Positions 37,172 through 47,229 of a DNA stretch of 64,000 nucleotides are shown here, one piece after another (positions within the stretch are counted from its first letter, which is position 1; the number at the start of each line of letters is the position of its first letter). The DNA lies in NCBI GenBank assembly GCA_028673005.1, contig CM054116.1:66725211-66789210 (forward strand), in the 5' to 3' direction. The notes below the pieces were generated by a model, which was not told the DNA's origin, did no database searches, and was given only the letters and a program-made list of their open reading frames with translations. The DNA comes from Tanypteryx hageni. Its lineage: Eukaryota; Arthropoda; Insecta; Odonata; Petaluridae. The position numbers were made by a program, and so were the translations under genes.

Positions 37172-37683
37172 TTTCCGATATTACGGATCACTTGTAATGA
37201 AGCAGGTTTTCCGCGGACCACCAGATATCTGTAGAACCTTATAATATCATTAAAATAATAAATAGAATAGGTATATTACTAAAAAAAAATTCTCAGAATA
37301 TTCGGGAATTATTTTCAGTTTTAGTATATTGATCGATCTCTAATCAATTGAAGCGGACCACCCAACAAATGCTCGCGGATCACACTGCACTACACAAATC
37401 TCATGTCTCCTCTGGCAACCCCTCGCGCCTCCCACTTTAAGAACCTCTGCTCTAGGGTAATCTAGCGAGGAGCAGAGAGAAACAAGCTCCTGCTTGGCGC
37501 GCCAAATTCGAAGATGCCTGGTTCTCAGCGGCGGTAATAACAGGAAACCAAGCGTCGATTGGAGAAGGAAGACTTGCTTCGAAGTTATGTGGATTTGTCG
37601 ATTTCTAGAAATAACCTCGCGGACCCCTTGGAATAACTTCGCGGCTCCCAGAGGGTCCGCGGCCCACAGGTTGGGAATCGCTG
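37172..37683 (-). mobile_element. hAT-like repeat, copy 1 (minus orientation)
   Basis: Read on the minus strand it starts CAGCGATTCCCAACCTGTGG at 37683 and contains GGGAGCCGCGAAGTTATTCC, GCAGAGGTTCTTAAAGTGGG and GATATTATAAGGTTCTACAG. It stops abruptly at 37172 against the inverted-duplication arm. The same ~510-bp sequence lies in opposite orientation at 43303-43813. The ends and internal CAGAGGTTCT motif are hAT-type; there is no transposase. Confidence 0.87.
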
Positions 37684-37689
37684 TACTAG

Positions 37690-40165
37690 ACTATACCAAA
37701 CCAGAGTCCAACAGTAGTCGTTGCAATAGCACTCGTAATGACTGATAAAAACTGCATAAACCCTAGTATTTTACGCGAAATTCTAAGAAATACGATCGAT
37801 AAGCAAATTTCTACGATAAAAATTAGAATTCCCATTCCTTTTCTCAGGGAATAGTACAAATCCCGCTCCGGTATTACAATTCTAACATATTTCAACGGGC
37901 AAGAGAAAATTTCTCTGGCACTACGGATTTCAGATTTCCCATGTAAATAAAATGGGTAGGATAATTCCTGAAATCAAACCCGGGACTTTCAATCCTGGAA
38001 CCAAAAACTATCATCGGGAGCTCGACCTCAGTAGCAAGAGATTTCCACCAAGTGTCATGAAAATCAGTCCATTGGTTCAAAAATTGATGGGGGGACAAAG
38101 AAGAGACTATAAGCCTATTGCTATTCTGGAAAGTAGGAAAATATGCATCTGTTATCAGCGAATCGCCAATGACTGTTAACTTGTTACCGATACGCACCTC
38201 TGGTTTTCCCTAACTTATCACAGCTATTGAAGCAATCTAAATTATCAATTAGAAAGACGGAAGTTAAAAAAAAATCGATTGATAATTTTTATGAGATTCG
38301 ATAAGAAATTGAGCCCACCATCCCCAGATATAATTGCAACTTTGATGAACAATGTAGCTACAAACTTCGTCAGCAGTTATTTCCCGAAATTGTATGCGCC
38401 GGCCTTCTCACGATAATCAAGCCGGCAAACCGTTCTTGCGCGAGATAAGAACGGTAGCATATTTACTGAGCAATTATTCTTTAAACGGCGACGTAATTCA
38501 ATTATCGCAATGAAAGAAAAGTGATTCAGTAATTAAAAATAATATCTTCCATCTCTAAACTTATACATTTATTTAGTGGTGTTCGAGTTTATTAAGTTTT
38601 ATCATTACCTCACGCAGAAACGCCACGGGTAAACATCATCACATTCGTTGATAAAAGTTGAAACAAGAGTGAAAAAGTTTATTCAACGTCTATCTTTCTA
38701 GTTGCCTAATGCGTTCTTTGCGAATTGCAAAGTCTAAAAGGTGGACTGGGACGTTAAATTATTATTCTACCATGGATTTCTCGAAAATGGCACAGCGATA
38801 AAAAACTATATGACCAAATGCTTCTCTTATTTATTTCTACAATTACTGCTGGAAACATTCTCCGAATATGCCTAACGTTAATGAGATACACGCAAAAGTT
38901 CATTTGGGCCCACACGCAAAGGGAATGTTCTAATTAGCCAAGCCTGGATCTCCACTGCCAAATCTCATAAATATCAGTGTAGTGGTTTTATGAGATGAAA
39001 TGTGGAGACATAGATAGGGCCATAATCTCCCATATATGCTTAGGGAATGCGTTCAAATCATGTATAAAAACACCAAAATGCGCAAACGGAAAATCTACCT
39101 TAGGAATATAATTTTTTTTACGGATTTTCCAAAATCTTGAAGCGCGGCCAAAAGGACAGACGAACTACGCTTCGGAAGCAGCGGTAGATTTCATAAGTCG
39201 GATATCTTTAAGTAAAACACAGTCGGAACGACAACCAATAAGTCTTAACTATCGACAAGTGTATGCTTATATTTTGTATATATATTTTTCCATTGATTTC
39301 ATACACGTTATAATCGAACTTTTTCCCCTTGAACTAGGTTTATAAATACCGATTCTATGATACCGTATTTTATTTTTTCCCGAATTTAGAGTTCATCAAG
39401 TGTAAAAACTTAAAATTGAGATTACTAGTATTTAAAAAAAAATAAAAATAAGCCTCTTCCAATATCTAGGTTATTCGAATCGAATAACCACACTTGTGTA
39501 TGCGAATAGATACGTAGTCCGAAGGCGCCCGATTATTGCGCATGATACTCCTACAGAGCCGGATAACGTGATTTGCGGGACTTCGGGACAAAGACTCGGG
39601 ATCAAACGACCGCCGGAAGCGATGCAGCAGTAGCATCTCTCATCTCTCTCTCTCACCCTTCTCTCTCTCTCTCTAAATCTCTTTTATATTCGCGTCAGTC
39701 GATGCTGGTCCGTAGTCGACCGAGCATCGATTTCAAGCGGAGAGAAATCCGCGAGCCGTTCGGATACACACGTACAGAGTTCGGCGATGCGATTGAACTG
39801 AGGAATGAAAGGAGTGAGAGGGTGTTTTGCGGACGACTGAAAGTAGAGCATCGAAAGGAAGCAAGAGCGGTTTACCTATACGTTAAGATTGAAAAATTAT
39901 ACGTCTACTTCGGTTGCTTATTTAGGTTTTAATGTTTTCTTTTCAAATGTTTTCTATTCCATTTCAATTCCACCGCAAAGCCTTTTGTTGCCTTGTCAAC
40001 ACCAAAGTAACACAAATAAAGGGGTATAAGATTAGATATGCCCTAGAAATGTATGCGAATAAATAAAAATGTAAAGGCTGCGAATACAATTTTAAGAAAG
40101 AAAAAATGTAAGGGAATCTCTAGTGCTTTGATCCTAAAGAAACCTGATAACTTATGTTGATTATA
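37690..40165. other. Non-coding DNA
   Basis: AT-rich; no recognised gene. A CT microsatellite lies at 39640-39676. Confidence 0.4.
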
Positions 40166-40173
40166 GCTTTTTA

Positions 40174-40551
40174 AAAATGGTTCCCAAACTACGAGTCGCG
40201 AATGGTTTTCAAGGGAGTGGCGAATTCAGAATATTATTTTCATTTTTATTTTACGAACACTGATTTTTAGGAAAACATAATAAATGCTAGGGGCTCCGTG
40301 CCTCGCTTCCACGAGACGAATTCGCCCGCTGCCCACCTTCATCCCCTGGACCCTCTCCTTTCGGGATATATTTAAGGTCACTTGATTAAGCTACCGAGCG
40401 ACCGACCGAATACGACTTTAATATAGATAGATTTATAATATTTGAAACGAGAAAAATATTTTGCATCTATTGATAGATGGGGTTAAGGGGGTCGCGGTAA
40501 GGTAAGCTGCCGCCAAGGGGAATCGCAGATGCATGAAGCTTGGGAACTGCT
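40174..40551. mobile_element. Candidate hAT-like MITE (about 380 bp)
   Basis: The left end ATGGTTCCCAAACTACGAG and the complement of the right end AGCAGTTCCCAAGCTTC form an imperfect hAT-type terminal repeat. The flanks GCTTTTTAA and GCTTTAAAG look like a decayed target duplication. No coding capacity. Confidence 0.65.
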
Positions 40552-40559
40552 GCTTTAAA

Positions 40560-43073
40560 GTGTTTGATGCTGCATGAATCTTCAATAATAATTCTATTAT
40601 AAAGGTTCAATTGACGCAGGATGTCTCGCCAATAGCCATATAAACGTCGAGAATGCGCATTTTTGCTACACAGCACCCGTCATCAGTGACGACTCACTGA
40701 CGATAGATTCTGAAAATAAATTTCTTTTGGAACCACTAATTTATCATTAGTATTTCAATCATTAAGGTGAAATCAATATTTTTCAAATTTACATGTTACC
40801 TTCGAGTTTACGTTATTTAAAGTTCCGACACATTTTTCTCTGACTCTAACTAGCAAAAATTGTTATAAATCAACTTTTAGATGGAATTTTTGACGGCGTC
40901 GAATTAGTTCTATCGTATCAAATCGTTTTTTTGGCGCCGAAACTTTAAGTTTATTGTTTCAATTTTGTGTTTTGACGCGAAAACTACGACAGGCAAAGAG
41001 GTGACGTGATAAGCAGTTAACAGTTACAGAATGTATAACATGCGAAGGCTAAAAGGAAAATTAATTTACGCTTCAACGCATAATAAAGCATCAGTGTCTT
41101 TACGCCCCGCGAGGTTAACAGGCTCTAAGACGGATTCTGAACCCTTAAACAACTTAAGTATAAAGTCTTGCCCGGAGCTATCTTCCAGTGTGTTTATCCG
41201 ACATCACTCTTGATGAATGGATTCTCTAGAGCTCCCTTTGAAATCCAACATCCCGACTGTAATAATAATTTAGAGCTAGCTCACCGTTTTATGAACCGTC
41301 GGTGATAATTTTATGAAATTTTTTATTTCTTAAATAGCGATTGTTTTTACATGTTCTAATTCCCGGATGTAATCACTACAGCTACAAACAACATGGTAGC
41401 ATATTAAAAAAAAACCCCTTACCTAAAATCATTAGGAACCATCAATCGTTCGGCTCAAAAAAATATTTTTTTTTCAAACATTTATTCGCCGGTTTTGAAA
41501 GTCTTTTGTTTTAACAATCAAGTTTTGGTACGCAGCGAGATATCTTTTAAGTCTGATTGTGAGTCCTTTTGAAGTTCACATGGAAAGTTACCGATAAAAT
41601 ATGAAAAAAACACTACAGAAAATTACGGAGTACAAAAGAATTTAGATTTTGAAATGAGAAAAAATTATATCGATCCGAATTTTTGTTTGTTACGACAAAC
41701 TCAAATTATCTCCACAAATTCAAATTGTTTCATCGGTTTTCTTTCTTATTTTTTTGTTTCATTCTGATTACACACAGTGAAAACGGCAATGACAATGAAA
41801 GGGAAAATTTACCGAATAATACTTTTGAAAACATCAAAATGGCTATTTTTGGGATGTGATTGCGGACCAATTACATAGATTTTACCCAGGATATTACTTA
41901 CGAAACGGAGAGGAACATACCCGATCAGCTGTCACTTATTATAAATCATGTAAGTGTTGTACCGACACCTGTATCGTTTAATTTACTCCGCTTTATAAAA
42001 TTTCGGTTGGTTATGAAGATTTGAACAATCTTTCATAAGAAAAAAATGTTTTTATTTTTCGACCGAGGTTACCATAAATTCTCTCTCCACTTCATGCTGT
42101 CAAATTGCACGTAATACTCTACAAGTACTGATTAGAAGATACATACTCCAACGAAACAAAGTTATTCATAAAAAACAAATGAACTTATCCGAACTTTTCG
42201 AATGCTCTATGGATTAAGGGTCTTTAAGGAAAGCACCCTTTATGGATGGCAGATAATTTCTGTTACCTATCAAGGACTAAAATATTTAGCCAACTGCTTT
42301 TCTAACATATCCATAATGTCGTAACGAAATTTTCCTTCGGCACGGCTCCACACTCCAGTGCTAACAATTTTTCGACCATTCACTTCCGTACACAATAATA
42401 ATCCCTAGTCTCTCTCTCCCAGTCCTTTTTACGTTTTTTAATCGTTGTTCGTTTTAAATCATTTTCATGATATCTAAAATAAAAAAATCTGATATAACTT
42501 ATGCTGCAGAAGCGATGTTTAATGGGATGCCTAGGACAAGGATATAAATTCTGAAACACAGCAATAAGACGCGATTCCGGAAATGCCCCTAAGATGGATA
42601 GCTTTAGTACTACGGCACTTATCTATGCTGGCAACTGGTAATAAGACGATATAATGGCAGGCGCGGGAACGAACGTTACTTTGTAAAGTATTATTCCACA
42701 GAGAAGATGTCGAACTTAATTAAAATTAGGCATGCTAAAACAAAAAAGTGAAATTGCGATCAATATAACTGTGATAAATCCTTGAAAAATGAAATAATGC
42801 AAACAACGCGTGAGGAATGTAGGTCAGGATCATCTCTCTCTTTTTCCACCATTTATCCGTAACATTCCGCATGCAGCTGGTTCTCTATTGCGCATGGATG
42901 CTTCGCGACATGAAAGTGCATGCATTCCTCTTTCGCTGTTACGTTACATATAAATTACGCGAATGCCTAGTTATTCAGCAACTCTATATGCGTTATTTCT
43001 CTCATACCCATAAATAACCTATTTACTTTCGCATTTTCACAATTTCGCCGTTTACCAGCCTAACTTTAGAGGC
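40560..43073. other. AT-rich non-coding DNA
   Basis: No gene, RNA gene or bounded repeat found. Confidence 0.4.
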
Positions 43074-43126
43074 AAACAAGATGATACAAACGGAACTTAT
43101 AATGTCTACTATCCCAAATTTTATAA

Positions 43127-43233
43127 TTTAGCGTTATAAAATATTACAAATAATTTAGAGTTATAAAAGATTACAAATAATTTGGTGTTATAATACATTA
43201 CAGATACTTTAGCGTTATAAAATATTACAAATA
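43127..43233 (+). repeat. 27-bp tandem repeat, four units
   Basis: Four diverged copies of ATTTAGCGTTATAAAATATT plus ACAAATA, starting at 43127. The related single-copy version is at about 36370-36400. Confidence 0.88.
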
Positions 43234-43302
43234 CATTCGAACGGAAAAATAAGTTGATCACGCGTATTTGTGTGGCAAAAATAACGCGTGTATGTATTAG
43301 AC

Positions 43303-43813
43303 CAGTGATTCCCCAACTGTGGGCCGCGGCCCTCCTGGGAGCCGCGAAGTTATTCCAAGGGGGCCGTGAGGTTATTTCTAGAAATCGGCAAATTCACATA
43401 ACTTCGAAACAAGTCTTCCTTCTCCAATCAGCGCTACGTTTCCTGTTATTACCGCCGCTGAGAACCAGGCATCTCCGAATTTGGCTCGCCAAGCAGGAGT
43501 TTGTTTCTCTCTACTCCTCGCTAGATTACCCTAGAGCAGAGGTTCTCAAAGTGGGAGGCGCGAGGGGTTGCTAGGGGAGACATGAGATTTGTCTATAACA
43601 GAGCATTTGTTGGGTGGTCCGCTTCAATAGAGATCGATCAATACACAAAAACTGAAAATAATTCCCGAGTATTCTGAGCAAGTTTTTTTTAGTAATGTGC
43701 CCAATTATATTTATTGTTTTAATGATATTATAAGGTTCTACAGATATCTGATGGCCCGCGGAAAACCTGCTTCATTGAAAGTGGTCCGTAACGTCGGAAA
43801 GGTTAAGACCACT
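43303..43813 (+). mobile_element. hAT-like repeat, copy 2 (plus orientation)
   Basis: It starts CAGTGATTCCCCAACTGTGG and ends GGTTAAGACCACTAG, whose complement CTAGTGGTCTTAACC is an imperfect match to the start. It is homologous across its length to the inverted copy at 37172-37683. An internal CAGAGGTTCTCAAAGTGGG (43538) looks like a second hAT end, so the unit may be a composite. No intact target duplication was seen. The plus-strand frame 43254-43574 crosses it and is not a gene. Confidence 0.87.
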
Positions 43814-43879
43814 AGTCTAGAATCTAAAGGTAGATTTTTAAAATCATTTTTATTTAGTTATTTTATTTTGGAAAAATAT

Positions 43880-44276
43880 AATTATTATTATATATATCAT
43901 TCGTGTTCTGTCTTACGACAGGTCCTACCAATTAACTAATTAATTGGTTTTGACTAGGGAATATACATACACGGTGTGGTGGTTTCCCGTTGCCTTCCAC
44001 ACCGGACACACACACAGAAGGGAGGAGGGAAACCCGGTGCCGGCATTTGCCTGCTCTTGCGAAGAACACCAGGGGGGCCAACGGCTTAACGTCCCTTCCG
44101 AAGGACGGAACAGCTGAATTTGCGCGGTCTCCTCAAACCACGCAAACAGGGGGCCGGATGACCTTGAGAAAAAATCCTACTCGCGCAGGATTCGTACCCG
44201 ATGACTTTCAAGCATCGGGCGAGTAGCAGCCAGCGTCCTAACCACTACACCACCGGCACCCCAATTATTATTATAT
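43880..44276 (-). mobile_element. tRNA-derived SINE, copy 2, with 14-bp target duplication
   Basis: The body is 43894-44262 on the minus strand. A box TGGTGTAGTGG (44252-44242), B box GGTACGAATCC (44198-44188), then the same body as the 35-kb copy (GTGGTTTGAGGAGACCGC, CCGTTGGCC, GGTTTCCCTCCTCCC). AATTATTATTATAT occurs at 43880-43893 and 44263-44276 as a perfect target duplication. It is longer than copy 1 because of extra internal sequence and a different 3' tail. Confidence 0.92.
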
Positions 44277-44282
44277 GAAAGG

Positions 44283-44309
44283 AAAAAAAAAAAAAAAAAA
44301 AAAAAAAAA
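44283..44309 (+). repeat. Poly-A run (27 A)
   Basis: An uninterrupted A run just outside the SINE target duplication, on the 5' side of that minus-strand SINE. It is therefore not that SINE's own tail; it may be the tail of another, decayed insertion. Confidence 0.95.
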
Positions 44310-44404
44310 CGTTCTTTTAAAAAAAGTGCCCTCGATAGAAGTAACCGATACGACTCTCTCTTTCGATAATCACAGTAAATGGAAGTAAGATGGTGATTCA
44401 CAGG

Positions 44405-44600
44405 GTGAGATAGACGATCCTACAGACTGTTTGGGTACAGAACCCCGAAAACTACAACATCGAAACCCACAACCTCGAATGGACAGAACCTCGAAGGGAT
44501 TGAACCTCGAAGGCACTAAACCTCGAATAGACAGTACATCGAATTGACACAATCGCAAATGAACTGAATCAACAAACAGATACATCTCTACTAGCAATAT
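44405..44600 (-). repeat. TTCGAGG minisatellite, copy 1 (minus orientation)
   Basis: The reverse complement reads GTGTCAATTCGATGTACTGTC then repeated TTCGAGGTT words about 16-18 bases apart, ending near GATCGTCTATCTCACCC. It matches 47063-47220 in the opposite orientation, including the flanking GTGTCAATTCGA and TCTCACCC words. Confidence 0.85.
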
Positions 44601-44983
44601 TATTTATATTATTTATCATTACGTTTATTGTTATTGATATTTTCACAAATTGTATTATTTTTAAATGTTATTAATTTAGAATACAGCATTAATATATAGG
44701 AAATAGGTGGAATATTTAGGTAGCTTTTAAACTATATTGGATTAGTATTCTCCACAATATGCAATATCACATTGATATTAATAAGTGAGATACGCATATT
44801 ATATTTCAATACATGGGACAAAGAAAACTAGATATTTGAAAATATTGTTTATTATCGATAAAATAGCAAATTTGTCATTAATTACATCACAACGTAAAAT
44901 ATTTGGTTGGTAGTCAATTTAACTTTCACCAGTAATTTGTGTCGTGAGCAATACCACTAGGATATTGCACCAGGTTTCGCTTA

Positions 44984-45238
44984 TCATATTCCGAAACAAC
45001 GTTTACGCTCTGCCGCAGAAATGTGCTTCTTCTGCCCTTTATTATGTATTTCCGCCTCCAATCGAGCGAATATTTCTTTAAAAGCCTTAATCTCTGATTG
45101 TTCAGAGTTCGTCATAATGGATTTAGGCACGAGTCCAGGTTTCTTCTCACAGATGATACAAAGGGCCTTCAGATAAGTCTCCGAGGACTTGTTTGGAAGA
45201 AGAGACAAATGGTATAGTTGTCCCGAATTTGATAGCAT
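44984..45238 (-). pseudogene. MULE (Mutator-like) transposase remnant
   Basis: An 84-residue frame contains GQLYHLSLLPNKSSETYLKA, GLVPKSIMTNSEQSEIKAFK and EIFARLEAEIH. This matches the pattern of the MULE DDE transposase core found in FLYWCH-associated proteins, where LLPNK..ETY is followed by PKSIMTDFE..IKAFKEIFP and a GC.FH segment. Here the catalytic Asp of the IMTDFE motif reads Asn (IMTN), and the downstream GCLFHF block is lost, so it is a dead fragment. It lies just left of the 1-kb duplicated block and is not part of it. The assignment comes from motif memory, without a database search. Confidence 0.68.
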
Positions 45239-45261
45239 GGATAGTCCAAAGTTGAGTAAAA

Positions 45262-46273
45262 TGTTTATCTTATCGCAAAATAGGGTTGGAAATTACACGA
45301 TGGCGAAAATTATCTGGCATATATAGAAGAATATAAAGAATAATTACTTGGATTTCAGATGCTGTGTATGCACGCATATGATGTTCTCCGTTCTTGTCAA
45401 CAAAGGAAAAATTGTACTGACTCACTTTCCGTTCTTTTTTCACAAGAGGAAGCATATTATGGTGTTAGTTTGACGAACTCCCAAAACAAAGTGATTTTAA
45501 GATTTTCGTCTTACAGTCGTAAACGCAAATAAAATATGAAAGGCAATGCAGGAGGTGGGGGTAAAAGCGAAGCACTAAAGATTGGTACTAATGAAAAATG
45601 GAGAAACCTCCTAATAACCATGTGAGAAAAAGTCCCTGGCGTGGAGTAGTTTCTCATAAACCCGGAGCGTGTGTTAGATCGCGTGAGTGTTAGGTCTCTG
45701 GGTGGAGCAATTTCTCCTAAACCGGCATGTGAGTACTCCCTTTTTATTATTATTATTATGATTATTAGGAGGTTTCTCCATTTTGCATTAGTTGTAATTA
45801 ACCATAATGCTCCGATATCACTTTTACTTTGAACTAAAGATTGGTCTCTGGAAATAAACCTTCAAGGCAATTTATCCTCGGATATAAGATTCTCGAGAGT
45901 AAAACTTCGGAAAATACGCTTTGCATTTTCCAAGAAAATAATTAGTGAAGAAGCAGATGGTGCTCCCTTGCTACGCGAGGGCGCTGCAGTGGGTCAGTTC
46001 TGAGAAGGACATAGGACAATGACAAGTGCCCTGAAAGCGAGAATGGGTGAGAAATTTTGTATGGAAGGTATTCGGCTTATTGGGTAATAGCCATTTTACT
46101 CATTTAGGCACATGAGGATTATAATCTTTGTGGGCGAGGGCCTTGTGGCACATTTTCAACATTTCGCCGCCCTTACTTTGAAAAACCCTTCTCTAGCCTA
46201 TACTAATTTCCTTACGACATCATTATTTACTACATATATCGGAAATGCTACATCAGCTGTTTTTATTTTGACG
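45262..46273. repeat. 1-kb duplicated block, copy A
   Basis: Nearly identical to 60706-61738 in direct orientation, 15,444 bases apart, over 1012 bases. Differences seen are a few substitutions, one ATT unit in an ATT run, and loss of an 18-bp hairpin present in copy B (A reads TTCGCCGCCCTTAC near 46164). It includes a 61-aa minus-strand frame (45270-45455, SQYNFSFVDKNGEHHMRAYT) kept in both copies that I do not recognise. It ends in a hAT-like word (complement of CAGGGTTTTTCAAAG type, best seen in B). No terminal repeats or target duplication bound the block. Confidence 0.95.
45574..45845. mobile_element. Hairpin-ended insertion nested in copy A (13-bp flanking repeat)
   Basis: CTAATGAAAAATGGAGAAAC (45588) continues CTCCTAATAA and is the inverted partner of 45762-45792 (31-bp terminal repeat, one mismatch). 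ACTAAAGATTGGT occurs on both sides (45574-45586 and 45833-45845), consistent with a 13-bp target duplication around 45587-45832. The core includes a GTGTTAGATCGCGTGAGTGTTAGG-like direct repeat. The same structure is in copy B. Confidence 0.7.
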
Positions 46274-46599
46274 GGCTGTTTTAAAAGTCTCATCGCACAT
46301 CCAGTGATCCGCTTCTGCCAGCGCGTCAAAATTCTTTTCCGTCGCAAAGATTAATAGGTATCCCTCCAGTAAATAGCAAAGCCTCTCGGAAATATTTAGT
46401 GGTATCCGAAAGTTTCACCCAAAGCACATCACTTTAAATTTTCCTAGAACAACATGTAGTTTGGACTAACTATGAATAAAATTACAAGGAAATTGCTTCA
46501 GAGAAGGATTGTCATATCCATATGGAAGAAAATAAATAATATAATAACTTTTAAAAACATCTCACTGATTATGCGTTCTTTGCACGAAGTGAGCGCATA

Positions 46600-47040
46600 T
46601 AGGGGAGGTCGTTTCCGTCCGTCCGTCCGCATGTTTAAACTCGGGAACCGCTGGACATACTTCGATAAAATTTTGTATTTGGTTGTTTTGCTAAAATTTG
46701 TCGACCGATTCCAATTTTGGTTAAAATCGGACAATAATTAAGACCACTATACATATAGACCTACATGTATTTTACAACGTATTTCATATCTCGTTAAATA
46801 TTCATATGAGCGAACAAAAGTTGAATAAAATAATAAAATAAACATTTTTTGTCAAATAATTTTTTCCCGTAAAACCTAAGTTTAAAGGAAAGGAAATTAA
46901 AGTATTTACGTAATTATACGATTTTCGATTTTATTTTGTTCATTCCAAAAAATATTAATTAAAAATATTACAACTCGGGGACCGCTGGACATCATTTAAT
47001 GAAATTTGGTATTGGGGAATTTTACTAAAATTTGTCGTAG
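46600..47040. repeat. Two copies of a GGGAACCGCTGGACAT repeat
   Basis: CTCGGGAACCGCTGGACATA (46639) with AAATTTTGTATTTGG recurs as CTCGGGGACCGCTGGACATC (46975) with AAATTTGGTATTGG. Each is followed by CTAAAATTTGTCG. This is a dispersed repeat fragment of unknown class. Confidence 0.75.
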
Positions 47041-47062
47041 TACTTGCTAATATCTATGTAGA

Positions 47063-47220
47063 TTGTGTCAATTCGAGGTACTGTCCATTCGAGGTTCCGT
47101 CCATTCGAGGTTCCGTCCATTCGAGGTTCCGTCCATTCGAGGTTGTGGGTTCGAGGTTGTGGGTTCGAGGTTATGGGTTCGAGGTTGCGTCCGCATGCGC
47201 CTACAGACATATCTCACCCC
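47063..47220 (+). repeat. TTCGAGG minisatellite, copy 2 (plus orientation)
   Basis: From 47071, ATTCGAGGTTCCGTCC repeats with a 16-bp period (47071, 47087, 47103, 47119), then TTCGAGGTTGTGGG with a 14-bp period (47135, 47150, 47164), closing with TTCGAGGTTGCGTCC. It is flanked by GTGTCAATTCGAGG and ATATCTCACCCC. It is the inverted counterpart of 44405-44600. Confidence 0.92.
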
Positions 47221-47229
47221 TAGAGGTAT

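Noticed and set aside
44283..44309. Poly-A tail of the 44-kb SINE
   Set aside because: The SINE lies on the minus strand with its 5' end on this side, outside its target duplication, so the A run belongs to something else.
45270..45455. 61-aa frame conserved in both 1-kb copies as a host exon
   Set aside because: Conservation is explained by the recent duplication; no family recognised and no splice or start context supports a gene.
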